Below, in pieces: positions 1 to 7,677 of a stretch of DNA of 64,000 nucleotides (the stretch's first letter is position 1; each line of letters opens with the position of its first letter). The position numbers and the translations under genes were made by a program. This stretch comes from Ktedonobacteria bacterium brp13 (GTDB lineage Bacteria; Chloroflexota; Ktedonobacteria; Ktedonobacterales; Ktedonobacteraceae): the NCBI GenBank assembly GCA_015099395.1, contig AP024096.1:5642001-5706000 (forward strand). The letters run 5' to 3'. The notes below the pieces were generated by a model, which was given only the letters and a program-made list of their open reading frames with translations, did not search any database and had not been told where the DNA came from.

Positions 1-316
1 TGGCATCGGTGAAGAAGCCGGTGGACTCAATTACGAGATCGACACCCAGGTCACCCCAGGGGATCTGCGCCGGGTCGCGTTGAGCGATAACTTTGATATT
101 GTGGCCATTGACGATCAGAGAATCCTCGGTCGCCTCAATTTCGCCAGGGAAACGTCCATAGGTAGAATCATACTTCAGAAGATGTGCATTTGTGTTCGTG
201 TCCGTGAGATCATTGATAGCAACGATCTCAAGCTCATCAGCGTGGTTCTCAAGGATCGCTTTGAGTGACTGACGTCCGATACGTCCAAAGCCATTGATAC
301 CAATACGGGTTGCCAT
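1..316 (-). CDS. gap: Glyceraldehyde-3-phosphate dehydrogenase, N-terminal part
   Basis: Glycolytic enzyme that oxidises glyceraldehyde 3-phosphate with NAD(P) and phosphate to 1,3-bisphosphoglycerate in the cytoplasm. About 105 residues are visible before the gene leaves the window. The start reads MATRIGINGFGRIGR, the Rossmann NAD-binding signature of GAPDH, followed by EIVAINDL, LKYDSTYGRF and VIESTGFF, all conserved GAPDH blocks. The start codon (314-316) has an AAGGAG ribosome site about nine bases upstream. The catalytic Cys lies outside the window. The closest gene on the same strand ends at 620, leaving about 300 bases for a separate promoter. Identification is from strong family-level motif recognition. 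Confidence 0.97.
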   Translation of the reverse strand, partial: MATRIGINGFGRIGRQSLKAILENHADELEIVAINDLTDTNTNAHLLKYDSTYGRFPGEIEATEDSLIVNGHNIKVIAQRDPAQIPWGDLGVDLVIESTGFFTDA

Positions 317-619
317 AATGTATTTCTCCTTACCTTAATCCTCAATTTAGTTGTGTAAATACCCCTGGTATAGTTGACCACGAGGTCAGTATTGAGTCCC
401 TACCCATTCGTGTTGTCCCTCCTAAGGGTATCATTTATATCAAGTAAAACGCAAGTTAGGCAGATACTACTTTTTTGGCTTGCAACATGGAAAGATCGTC
501 TATAATCTGTCAGATCAATGAAAAATAATTGTCTACGCCTGCTCATTTATAGAAAGCAGCCGTAGACAATAGAGAGCGATAGAGCGTGGGGGTAGACAGT
601 AGCGTGTTTACACGTGTAT
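317..619. other. Intergenic region upstream of gap
   Basis: No coding sequence seen. It holds the gap ribosome site next to 317-330 and the hairpin at 528-570 (listed separately). A TATAAT hexamer lies on the plus strand near 501, but no plus-strand gene follows, so I do not call it a promoter. Confidence 0.5.
528..570. repeat. 16-bp inverted repeat, hairpin (TTGTCTAC/GTAGACAA family)
   Basis: Arms 528-543 and 555-570 pair over 16 bp with one mismatch around an 11-base loop containing TTATAGA. The same core (TTGTCTAxG ... CxTAGACAA) and loop length recur at 3282-3318, so these are two members of one small hairpin family. Here it lies 50-90 bases beyond the stop codon of the minus-strand aminotransferase (620), so it could end that transcript, but it lacks a T-run. 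An alternative is a REP-like dispersed palindrome. Confidence 0.7.
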
Positions 620-2041
620 TCAGGCACTGGTCTCTACGGGGATAACTCCGATGGAGAAGCGGATAAATTCGTCGCTATAGCCGAAGCCAGAGCCGGGAAC
701 ACCCGCGATACCGGTCTTCTCGAAGATCGTAAAGGCGTCCTCGCCAGGGCATAAGCGGCTCCAATTATAGACGGTCGCATCATCGTCAGGATAGATCTCT
801 GCGAAGACCTGTTGCTGCTCGTTGATACGCTGGAGTTGCGCAATCAGCCGACCACGGCGCAGATGATAGAACTGGCGTAGTTTCTGGCCCAGCCATGGGC
901 GTTCTTGCAGGAGCTGATAGCAGGCCATATAGCGTAGCTGCCACTCACCGGGCATTGCCGCAGTACCATTAGACCAGCTGACAGCGATACGTGCCGCGAT
1001 ATCGGGATCGCCACAGGTGACATAGCCGAAGCGGTCGCCCGTCAGAGTATACGTCTTAGAGAAGCTACTGACAAAGATAGTATGTTGTAGGATATCGGGA
1101 GCGGCGAACGTCTCCATGCGCGCTTTATCTTCGGCTGGTTTGCCAGTACCGATATAGGCGAGATCGGCAATGATATAGATATGGCGTCCCTGCTCAATAC
1201 GGTAGCGGCGTAGAACCTCGTGTAATGCCTCCAGTTCGGCTGCTGAGTAAGCAAAGGCAGTTGGATTATTGGTGACGGTTAGATAGATAACGGTGATATC
1301 TGGTGTCTTTGCAAGGATCTGATCGAGTTGCTCGGCACTCAACTTGAAATGGTGCTCAGGCTGAGTGGAGAAGCGATGGATGGTATACCCATAGCTGAGT
1401 GCCTGCCATTCAGGAACGTTGAAGCCTGGCTCTGGGAAGAGGATACCCGGTGTGCCAGTATGCAGTACTCGTGCGATATGTGCCAGGCCACGCAGGGTCT
1501 TATCGATCCCATCCATTGCGCCGATACTGAGATGGACGTTGGCGGCGGTGACTGGAATACCCCAACGCTGCATGTCTTCGGCCAACCAGCCACGTAGAAT
1601 GATATTGCCGGTGCCGAAAATATCGTACATACGGAGATCGATGCCTTCTGTCAGCAGCATGCGCTCGTTCATTTGCATACGTTCACGCAGCCACAGATAG
1701 TTCTCACCGCTGGCAGTATAGCCATGCAACTCTTCACCTGGTAGCGCGATACCAAGATCATCAGCCAGGGTACGGTAATCCTCAGGGCCACCGGGTTCAC
1801 CTGTACACTCGACGATGCCACGCACATCGATATCACCAATCGTGCGATTTACAAGCTCCTCGTCGATGATCTCCTGCGCGATATCATGTTTGTGCGCTGC
1901 CTGTTGCAGTTCGTTCACGATACGTGCCATCACACGAATGGGGCCGGGACCTTCCTTGATATGCGGGCGATACTGCGCGATTGTTGCACTGCGTAGCTCT
2001 CGTAGTTGTACACGCTGTTCCTCTAGCGTGAGCTGAATCAT
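620..2041 (-). CDS. PLP-dependent aminotransferase, class I/II
   Basis: Fold-type I pyridoxal-phosphate enzyme of 473 residues, probably a cytoplasmic amino-acid transaminase; the substrate cannot be read from sequence. The PLP-lysine motif is SSFSKTYTLTGDRFGY around residue 335, preceded by the TNNPTA and DLAY blocks that line the cofactor pocket. The N-terminal 90 residues are longer than in typical aspartate aminotransferases and resemble the larger valine-pyruvate/alanine-type enzymes. An AAGGAG site sits about nine bases before the start codon (2039-2041). It stands alone on this strand between gap and the parS-bearing intergenic region. Confidence 0.85.
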   Translation of the reverse strand: MIQLTLEEQRVQLRELRSATIAQYRPHIKEGPGPIRVMARIVNELQQAAHKHDIAQEIIDEELVNRTIGDIDVRGIVECTGEPGGPEDYRTLADDLGIALPGEELHGYTASGENYLWLRERMQMNERMLLTEGIDLRMYDIFGTGNIILRGWLAEDMQRWGIPVTAANVHLSIGAMDGIDKTLRGLAHIARVLHTGTPGILFPEPGFNVPEWQALSYGYTIHRFSTQPEHHFKLSAEQLDQILAKTPDITVIYLTVTNNPTAFAYSAAELEALHEVLRRYRIEQGRHIYIIADLAYIGTGKPAEDKARMETFAAPDILQHTIFVSSFSKTYTLTGDRFGYVTCGDPDIAARIAVSWSNGTAAMPGEWQLRYMACYQLLQERPWLGQKLRQFYHLRRGRLIAQLQRINEQQQVFAEIYPDDDATVYNWSRLCPGEDAFTIFEKTGIAGVPGSGFGYSDEFIRFSIGVIPVETSA

Positions 2042-2260
2042 GGCTGTGCGCTCCTTCTGAATAGAATGCTCTGCTGATATTCCTATATAGATATATCTGA
2101 CGGATATGTAACAGAAACAAAGAAAACAATAGACGTTGGCGTAATGGAGAAATGACCAGTATGTCTTTTAAGTGTAGCACTAATGCCATAGTAACGGAAA
2201 GGTTTCAGGTGTGTTGAGTTATCGCATGAAATTCAATAAAGATGTGGTGTGAAAGAATAG

Positions 2261-2276
2261 TGTTTCACGTGAAACA
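2261..2276. promoter_or_regulatory. parS site 1
   Basis: Exact TGTTTCACGTGAAACA, the conserved bacterial ParB-CTP binding palindrome used for chromosome segregation. First of a tight group of three. Confidence 0.95.
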
Positions 2277-2295
2277 TCCATAGCCTGGACAGTTC

Positions 2296-2311
2296 TGTTT
2301 CACGTGAAACA
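2296..2311. promoter_or_regulatory. parS site 2
   Basis: Exact 16/16 match to the parS palindrome, 35 bases after site 1, so the sites lie between three and three and a half helical turns apart. Confidence 0.95.
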
Positions 2312-2330
2312 TTCTCATTAAGAGAGGCAA

Positions 2331-2346
2331 TGTTTCACGTGAAACA
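2331..2346. promoter_or_regulatory. parS site 3
   Basis: Exact 16/16 match to the parS palindrome, again 35 bases after the previous one. The regular spacing closes the intergenic cluster. Confidence 0.95.
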
Positions 2347-2476
2347 CTATGGCTGTGGCGTTGCTCTGTAGTGTATGCTGCCGGTGTGATAACGTAGATG
2401 CAATTTTTGTGTACACATTAAAAGTGATCCTTTGTTGATGAGTGTCTTATTATGAATATATACGAAGGAGATAGGG

Positions 2477-3241
2477 ATGGTTCAGACTGATACTGGATTG
2501 AAGGGATCGGCGGTTGTGATTACTGGTGCTGGTCGTAGTATTGGACGCCATCTGGCGCTAGGTTTTGCTGCCCTAGGGGCGGAGGTGCTGGTACATTACG
2601 CTCATGCTCGCTCTGGAGCCGAAGAGGTAGTCGGATTGATTCGTAAGCAAGGTGGCAAGGCGGACCTGTTGCAGGCTGATCTGCGCCAGCCGGATGAGGT
2701 GTCACGGTTGGTGCGTGAGGCACATAAACGTCTGGGTCCTATCGATATCTGGATCAATAATGCAGGTGCGAGTGCCAATAGTGCTGAGACCAGAGGGATG
2801 AGTGAGGTGGAGGTTTTTGAGAATATTGTGGGGGTCGATATACTGGGGACATGGCGTTGTTGTCGCGAGGTTGAACGGTATATGCGTGATGGTGGCAGTA
2901 TCTTGACGACCGGTTGGGATCGCGCTCTTGATGGTGCGCCTGGATTGCCCAATCAGATGTATGCGATCAGCAAGGGCGCGATCATGTCGCTTACGCGCTG
3001 TCTGGCTGCCGAGTTTGCTCCTCGTGTACGCGTCAATTGTATTGCGCCAGGACGTATCGAGAATGAATGGGCGCGTACGTTGTCTGTTGAAAGCTATCAG
3101 CAGACAGTGCAGGCCATTCCTATGCAGCGTTGGGGGAGCCCTGAAGATATTCTTCAGACGGCGCTTTTTCTGACATCGCCGGGTGCCTCGTTTATTACAG
3201 GGCAGGTAATGCTGGTGAATGGTGGCGAGATTATGCGTTAA
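2477..3241 (+). CDS. SDR-family oxidoreductase
   Basis: Classical short-chain dehydrogenase/reductase of 254 residues (usual length about 250), acting on an unknown substrate with NAD(P)H in the cytoplasm. The cofactor motif TGAGRSIGRH (residues 15-24), the NNAG motif and the YAISK active-site pair are present, and the end reads ITGQVMLVNGGE. Oddly, the stretch before the active Tyr reads ILTTGWDRALDGAPG, with no Ser at the usual position about 13 residues before Tyr, so the catalytic triad looks altered. The ribosome site GAAGGAG precedes the ATG by about seven bases. parS sites flank the gene on both sides. Confidence 0.85.
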   Translation: MVQTDTGLKGSAVVITGAGRSIGRHLALGFAALGAEVLVHYAHARSGAEEVVGLIRKQGGKADLLQADLRQPDEVSRLVREAHKRLGPIDIWINNAGASANSAETRGMSEVEVFENIVGVDILGTWRCCREVERYMRDGGSILTTGWDRALDGAPGLPNQMYAISKGAIMSLTRCLAAEFAPRVRVNCIAPGRIENEWARTLSVESYQQTVQAIPMQRWGSPEDILQTALFLTSPGASFITGQVMLVNGGEIMR

Positions 3242-3258
3242 GTTGCGTTCGCTCTTAC

Positions 3259-3274
3259 TGTTTCACGTGAAACA
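3259..3274. promoter_or_regulatory. parS site 4
   Basis: Exact parS palindrome 18 bases after the SDR stop codon and just before the 3282-3318 hairpin. Confidence 0.95.
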
Positions 3275-3281
3275 GAATGTT

Positions 3282-3318
3282 TTGTCTATGGCGCTTATAG
3301 ACAGAGCACCATAGACAA
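3282..3318. repeat. 13-bp inverted repeat, second member of the TTGTCTA hairpin family
   Basis: Arms 3282-3294 and 3306-3318 pair with one mismatch around an 11-base loop (ttatagacaga). Core and loop match the hairpin at 528-570. It lies after the SDR gene and could terminate it, though no T-run follows. Confidence 0.7.
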
Positions 3319-3365
3319 TTTCTGCCAGGGAAGACCGGAAGGTAGGAAGGCGAGGATAGAGAGAC

Positions 3366-4502
3366 ATGCAGATTCCATTGCCCGCAAGCCGACAGGATGC
3401 TCAACCCATTATGTATATTTCACGGCAAGCAACTCTGACGAAGGTTGCGCTCTGTAATAGACATGTTTCACGTGAAACAGTGCTCTGGCAACATACGATT
3501 GTTGGCTTGACTACCGCCTGCCTGGTGGCGCATGATTGTATCTACGCCAGCTCTTCGCTCTATAGTAGTGACGTCTACTCTTTTGCTCATGACGGACGGC
3601 TGCTCTGGCGCATTCAACTGGCCCACTATGCCGTAAAGGGCAGTATACAGTTGAATGAGATTATCTGTATGCGGCTCGCGGATGAGCTACTGTATGTCTT
3701 GTTGCGCAATGGAACGCTGTATGCGTTGCATCCTGAGGAAGGGATCTTGCTGCGGAAGTGTACGACGGAGCAGGTGGTGGATGATGAGTTTACTGGAGTG
3801 GGACCGTTTGATCTGGTGATAGAGCGTGCTATTCTCTATCAGGTGAAAGGCAACCGGCTCTTTGCTCTTGATGTGGAAACGGGGAAAATTCGCTGGGAGC
3901 AGCGCATCGCACGTACCCAGCCCTTCCAGTCGCATACGTTGTATGATGGAGTGCTCTATGCATGCGCGGATCGCGATCCTGTGGGGTCACATATCTACGC
4001 GTATGAAGCACAGAGTGGGCGACCTATCTGGTGCTCTGCGCTCCTACCAGATGCGATATTCGAAGCTCCGCTGGTGGTAGATGACCACCTGTATTGTGTA
4101 GGCGCATCTGGTGTCTACGCTTTGCAATGCCGTAACGGACGACTTGCCTGGTCATGTCCTGTGGGGCCAACGACCTTTCGCACGCCACTGGTCGTTGGTG
4201 ATCGCTTGTTTGTAACTGCGCTCTGCGATGATGGTCGTGAGGAAGTGAAACGCTGGGTCTTGCTTGCCATTCAGCGTACAGCTGGGACACCTGTCTGGTA
4301 TCATCTCTTTTCTGAGTGTCCCCTTGTACATTGTGCCTGGGAAGGGCAAGTCTATGTCAGCGATGAGGCACTCAGAAAGTTGTATTGTTTTGACGTGCGG
4401 CAAGGAGCTATATTGTTCCAGTTAAATATCGCTGCTATTGATGACCGACTGCTACCAGGGTCTGGTGCTTCGGTGATCGTTACCGACCAGTGTTTCACGT
4501 GA
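3366..4502 (+). CDS. PQQ-binding-like beta-propeller repeat protein
   Basis: A 378-residue protein built of repeated beta-propeller blades of the PQQ/BamB type: recurring patterns such as GTLYALHPEEG, NRLFALDVETGKIRWEQ, SHIYAYEAQSGRPIW and GVYALQCRNGRLAW, each ending in an aromatic or Trp residue. Proteins of this fold act as scaffolds or dehydrogenases; no enzymatic residues are recognisable and no signal peptide is seen, so a cytoplasmic role is more likely than the BamB role. The gene carries one parS site inside it (3464-3479, read as HVSRET) and another that supplies its TGA stop codon (4491-4506). The start is uncertain: GAGG lies about 12 bases before the ATG at 3366. Confidence 0.75.
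   Translation: MQIPLPASRQDAQPIMYISRQATLTKVALCNRHVSRETVLWQHTIVGLTTACLVAHDCIYASSSLYSSDVYSFAHDGRLLWRIQLAHYAVKGSIQLNEIICMRLADELLYVLLRNGTLYALHPEEGILLRKCTTEQVVDDEFTGVGPFDLVIERAILYQVKGNRLFALDVETGKIRWEQRIARTQPFQSHTLYDGVLYACADRDPVGSHIYAYEAQSGRPIWCSALLPDAIFEAPLVVDDHLYCVGASGVYALQCRNGRLAWSCPVGPTTFRTPLVVGDRLFVTALCDDGREEVKRWVLLAIQRTAGTPVWYHLFSECPLVHCAWEGQVYVSDEALRKLYCFDVRQGAILFQLNIAAIDDRLLPGSGASVIVTDQCFT
3464..3479. promoter_or_regulatory. parS site 5, inside a coding region
   Basis: Exact parS palindrome within the beta-propeller gene; in frame it encodes V-S-R-E-T after the second codon base of His. Confidence 0.95.
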
Positions 4503-4506
4503 AACA
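4491..4506. promoter_or_regulatory. parS site 6, overlapping a stop codon
   Basis: Exact parS palindrome. In the frame of the beta-propeller gene it reads TGT TTC ACG TGA, so the last three codons and the stop codon are formed by the site itself. Confidence 0.95.
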
Positions 4507-4604
4507 CTGAGTAAGACCGGCGAGGCCGTGCGTTACCCTTGCTGTCTGTGTGTGAATTTGTTACACTGTGTTGAGGGTAAAGTGCAACAGCATAAGTTGG
4601 ATAG

Positions 4605-4679
4605 TAAGATCTTATTCCGAAAACCAACGTGACTGGCGTCGCTAGTGCTATGCACTCAAGTTTTCGGATACGTAGTAAG
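4605..4679. repeat. 75-bp structured repeat element, copy 1
   Basis: Nearly identical to 27189-27265 (75 versus 77 bases; two C/T substitutions and a small change of about four bases that includes the 2-base length difference). It can fold as an outer CTTA/TAAG and CCGAAAAC/GTTTTCGG stem enclosing two small hairpins (GTGAC-tggc-GTCGC and GTGC-tat-GCAC). It ends 10 bases before the start codon of the next gene, so it forms most of that gene's 5' leader if transcribed with it. Function unknown; see findings. Confidence 0.8.
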
Positions 4680-4689
4680 AGGTATTCAT

Positions 4690-4944
4690 ATGCGTGCCGT
4701 TGATGATGGCGGTCCCAAGTATGCTGCAGTAATGCGTGTATTGCAAAGCTGGAAGCAATTGCCAGAAAGTGATATCACACGTATCTTACATTCATATTTC
4801 CTCATAACCGATGATTACCGCGAGATGGAGGATCAGGGGCTCATCACTCTGGCTTTTTCAGGGGATGAGTATCTGATTGTTCCTACCCTGCTCGGTCGTC
4901 TCTGGCTTGAGCAGTATGAAACGGGAGAAGTAAAACATGTCTAA
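4690..4944 (+). CDS. Small conserved-looking protein of unknown function
   Basis: An 84-residue soluble protein starting MRAVDDGGPKYAAVM. I do not recognise a family. The predicted layout (helices around residues 8-45, then EDQGLITLAFSGDEYLIVPTLLGRLWL) resembles a small winged-helix module, but this is inference. An AGAGG site precedes ATG 4690; an upstream in-frame start at 4645 would lie inside the repeat element and is less likely. The gene overlaps the next (rhodanese) gene by eight bases, which implies one operon and translational coupling. Confidence 0.6.
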   Translation: MRAVDDGGPKYAAVMRVLQSWKQLPESDITRILHSYFLITDDYREMEDQGLITLAFSGDEYLIVPTLLGRLWLEQYETGEVKHV

Positions 4945-5290
4945 TCAGTTTGAGGACGAAGCATTTCCATACAATACGATTGGTACTGACGACGCGAAGA
5001 CCATGATCGATGCTGGTACGCGCATCGTTGATGTGCGTACACCTGAAGAGTGGAACTATGGTCATATCGCTGAGGCGAGCCTGGTACCGATCCAGGGTAT
5101 TTATGCTTTTGGTAAGGCGCTCAAAGAGCAGAATTATCCGCTTGACGAAGATATTATTTTCGTGTGCGGCTCGGGTCAGCGTAGCGCCAGTGCTTCAGAG
5201 ATTGCCTCGCTCCTGGGCTTCACGAAGGTCTACAATCTGGCTAATGGAATGAATGGTTGGGTGGGTCGTAGGTATCCTGTCGAGCACTAA
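4937..5290 (+). CDS. Rhodanese-like domain protein
   Basis: A single rhodanese homology domain of 117 residues, a cytoplasmic sulfur carrier or sulfurtransferase. The entry motif IVDVRTPEEWNYGHI (residues 30-44) and the active-site loop VCGSGQRS with Cys77 are both intact, followed by GMNGW near the C terminus. The CxxGxRS loop is what persulfide-forming rhodaneses carry. It overlaps the preceding small gene by eight bases and is followed by a hairpin with a T-run before fabI, so the two small genes probably form their own transcript. Partner and sulfur acceptor are unknown. Confidence 0.9.
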   Translation: MSNQFEDEAFPYNTIGTDDAKTMIDAGTRIVDVRTPEEWNYGHIAEASLVPIQGIYAFGKALKEQNYPLDEDIIFVCGSGQRSASASEIASLLGFTKVYNLANGMNGWVGRRYPVEH

Positions 5291-5302
5291 ATTACAGATA
5301 GA

Positions 5303-5368
5303 GACGTATTGATAGGGAAGGTGAGGACGAATAAGATGAGAGCCGTAACCTATCAATGCGTCTTTTTT
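5303..5368 (+). terminator. Hairpin with T6 between rhodanese gene and fabI
   Basis: Arms 5303-5316 and 5349-5362 pair over 14 bp with one G-T pair, then TTTTTT at 5363-5368. The loop is long (32 bases), so a terminator or a leader attenuator ahead of fabI are both possible. Confidence 0.6.
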
Positions 5369-5420
5369 CATACTACTGATGTACTGATGTTCTATGCGTA
5401 AATTTGGGAGGAGATTCATT

Positions 5421-6200
5421 ATGCCTTTAATGGAAGGTAAGAACGTACTTATTTTTGGTGTGGCTAACCATCGTTCAATCGGTTGGGCTATCGCTCAGTC
5501 CCTATCACGTGAAGGGGCGAAGATTATTTTAGCGTATCAGGACCGTATGGAGAAGTATGTGCGCGAGCTGGCGGCAAAGATTCCTGGTACTGAGGTTATC
5601 CTTTGCGATGTACAGGATGATGCCCAGCTGGATGCAGCCTTTGCTAAAGCGGGCGAGCTCTTTGGTGGTCGTATCGACACAGTAATCCACTCTGTCGCCT
5701 ATGCTCCTGCCAGCGAGTTGGAGAATCCTTTCCTGGAGACGACACGCGCAGGCTTCCAGACGGCGCTGGATATCAGTGCCTACTCTCTGATTGCTGTCGC
5801 CAAACGGGCTAAGCCATATATGGAGGCCAGCGGTGGTAGTATTCTGGCATTGACCTACATGGCGAGCCTGCATGTGATGCCGAAATACAACGTCATGGCT
5901 GTCGCGAAAGCCGCTCTTGAGTGCAACGTACGCTATCTGGCATATGAGCTCGGTGAGTTTAATATTCGCGTCAATGCGATCTCCGCTGGCGCTCTGAATA
6001 CCCTGGCCGCACGTGGTGTCTCGGGTTTCTCTGATTTCCGCTCTCAGACCGCCGTCATTGCCCCTCTGCGCCGTAACATCGAACAGAGCGAAGTTGGCGA
6101 TTCCGCACTCTTCCTGTCCAGCGATCTGGCTCGTGCTATCACTGGCGAGATCCTGTTCGTTGATGCCGGCTACAATATTATGGGTGCCGCATCCCATTAA
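5421..6200 (+). CDS. fabI: Enoyl-[acyl-carrier-protein] reductase (NADH)
   Basis: Last step of each fatty-acid elongation cycle: reduces trans-2-enoyl-ACP with NADH; the target of triclosan-type inhibitors. The 259-residue protein shows the FabI-specific start GKNVLIFGVANHRSIGWAIA and the active residues Tyr146, Tyr156 and Lys163 in YMASLHVMPKYNVMAVAK, at the same numbers as in E. coli FabI. The C terminus DAGYNIMG is also typical. The start at 5421 is chosen because GGGAGGAG lies seven bases upstream; an in-frame ATG at 5394 has no such site. A strong terminator follows. It seems to be transcribed alone. Confidence 0.96.
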   Translation: MPLMEGKNVLIFGVANHRSIGWAIAQSLSREGAKIILAYQDRMEKYVRELAAKIPGTEVILCDVQDDAQLDAAFAKAGELFGGRIDTVIHSVAYAPASELENPFLETTRAGFQTALDISAYSLIAVAKRAKPYMEASGGSILALTYMASLHVMPKYNVMAVAKAALECNVRYLAYELGEFNIRVNAISAGALNTLAARGVSGFSDFRSQTAVIAPLRRNIEQSEVGDSALFLSSDLARAITGEILFVDAGYNIMGAASH

Positions 6201-6232
6201 GATCGTATTTTAATTTTGTACCATGAGGTGCT

Positions 6233-6273
6233 AACGCCGCCAGACATCGTTCAATGGTCTGGCGGCGTTTTTT
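6233..6273 (+). terminator. Rho-independent terminator after fabI
   Basis: GC-rich 13-bp perfect stem (6233-6245 with 6257-6269) and an 11-base loop, followed by a run of T. Confidence 0.9.
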
Positions 6274-6315
6274 AGTGTCTTTCGCCCAGGGAGGAAACCT
6301 TCTGTTTTACGACAA

Positions 6316-6331
6316 TGTTTCACGTGAAACG
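6316..6331. promoter_or_regulatory. parS site 7 (one mismatch)
   Basis: TGTTTCACGTGAAACG, 15 of 16 matching the parS palindrome, between fabI and the CurA-like gene. Last site of the cluster. Confidence 0.88.
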
Positions 6332-6567
6332 TTGTTCTCCACTTAGTACTTTGATGAGCATGGATTGTATCTAAATAGTATCGTTTTCAGGACCCTTCTG
6401 CGTGTATATAAACAGATAGCCTGGAATAACCTGACGAATGGTTGTGTTTTGTAGTGTGGATGATTATAGAAGCGTTTGTAGGGGATGGACGTGTACTTGC
6501 ATACATGCATAGTGTGTGTATATTGAACGCGTGTAACCTCTTAAAGTAAAGAAGGGAATTTGTAGTT

Positions 6568-7578
6568 ATGAGTTACAAAAATAAGCAGGTACTGTTTGCC
6601 AATCGCCCTCATGGTTGGGTACAAGAAAGTGACTTTAAGATCGTCGAGAACGATGTCCCTGCAATTAAAGACGGCGAATTGCTGGTGAAGAATCTGTATC
6701 TGTCTCTGGACCCCTACATGCGTGGTCGGATGAGCAATGCTAAATCTTATGCCACCGGTATGCAGATCGGTGATGTGATGGTAGGCGGTACTGTCGGTAC
6801 TGTTATTGAGTCCAGGAACCCTGAGTATAAAGAGGGTGATCTGGTACTGGGTTATTTTGGTTGGCAACTCTACGGTGTGTCAAATGGGAGAGGACTCAAC
6901 AAGCTGCCGCAGCATGAGTCGGTCTCTCCTTCGTTGTACCTGAACGCACTGGGTATGCCAGCGATTACGGCCTGGGTAGGTCTGTCACAGATTGGCGATC
7001 CGAAGCCGGGTGAGACCGTCGTGGTATCAGCGGCCTCTGGTGCGGTTGGTAGTATCGTAGGCCAGTTAGCAAAGCTAAAAGGCTGCCGTGCGGTTGGCAT
7101 CGCTGGCGGAAAGGCCAAGTGCGATTATGTCGTCAATGAGCTTGGCTTTGATGCCTGTGTCGATTATAAAGCTGGTCATCTGAAAGAGGATCTAGCCGAG
7201 GCGACTCCTGATGGCATCGATGTATACTTCGAGAACGTTGGTGGTGAGATTCTTGACGCTGTCCTTGAGCGCCTGAACGCCTTTGCTCGTATCCCTTTAT
7301 GTGGCTTTGTCTCCCAGTATAATGTGACGTCTTCAGATAGCTATTGCGTGAAGAACTTTGCTGCGTTGTTGACCAATCGTGTCAAACTCCAGGGCTTTAT
7401 CGTGGGTGAGTTTGCTGAGCTCTGGTCACAGGCGTTGCAGGAACTGGGTGATCTGGTAATGAGTGGGCAGTTGAAGTATCGTGAGAGTGTTGCCGATGGC
7501 CTGGACAATGCTCCGAAGGCCTTCATCGGAATGTTGAAGGGCGAGAACTTTGGCAAGCAGCTGGTCAAACTTGCGTAG
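6568..7578 (+). CDS. NADP-dependent MDR oxidoreductase (CurA / 2-alkenal reductase type)
   Basis: Zinc-independent medium-chain reductase of 336 residues (family about 340) that reduces alpha,beta-unsaturated aldehydes or ketones with NADPH in the cytoplasm. The family signature LSLDPYMRGRMS is near residues 46-57, the Rossmann part reads VVSAASGAVGSIVGQLAKLKG around 152-172, and GIDVYFENVGGEILD follows, all standard in the CurA/prostaglandin-reductase group. No zinc-ligand Cys cluster is present. It is transcribed alone, with a long bidirectional terminator after it. Substrate is unknown; detoxification of reactive carbonyls is the usual role. Confidence 0.9.
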   Translation: MSYKNKQVLFANRPHGWVQESDFKIVENDVPAIKDGELLVKNLYLSLDPYMRGRMSNAKSYATGMQIGDVMVGGTVGTVIESRNPEYKEGDLVLGYFGWQLYGVSNGRGLNKLPQHESVSPSLYLNALGMPAITAWVGLSQIGDPKPGETVVVSAASGAVGSIVGQLAKLKGCRAVGIAGGKAKCDYVVNELGFDACVDYKAGHLKEDLAEATPDGIDVYFENVGGEILDAVLERLNAFARIPLCGFVSQYNVTSSDSYCVKNFAALLTNRVKLQGFIVGEFAELWSQALQELGDLVMSGQLKYRESVADGLDNAPKAFIGMLKGENFGKQLVKLA

Positions 7579-7612
7579 GATCTCTTTTTGCGAGAGATAA
7601 AAATACCTATGT

Positions 7613-7663
7613 GTGACACAACAAACGGGAGGACTTAGACTGCCCTCCCGTTTGTTGTGTCAC
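7613..7663. terminator. Bidirectional terminator, 20-bp perfect stem
   Basis: Arms 7613-7632 and 7644-7663 are perfectly complementary over 20 bp with an 11-base loop. It lies between two convergent genes and can serve both. Confidence 0.85.
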
Positions 7664-7677
7664 TTATTGTACCTATG

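Larger units (their letters stand above)
2042..2476. other. Divergent intergenic region carrying three parS sites
   Basis: A 435-base gap between the minus-strand aminotransferase and the plus-strand SDR gene. It contains three exact parS palindromes spaced 35 bases start to start (2261, 2296, 2331). The SDR ribosome site (GAAGGAG) is near 2464-2470. No other gene is visible. Confidence 0.8.

Noticed and set aside
4645..4689. Earlier start for the small gene before the rhodanese gene
   Set aside because: It would translate the structured repeat element; the ATG at 4690 has its own ribosome site.
5513..5525. TATCACGTGAAGG inside fabI as a possible parS site
   Set aside because: Only the inner CACGTGAA matches; outer positions differ, so it is likely chance.
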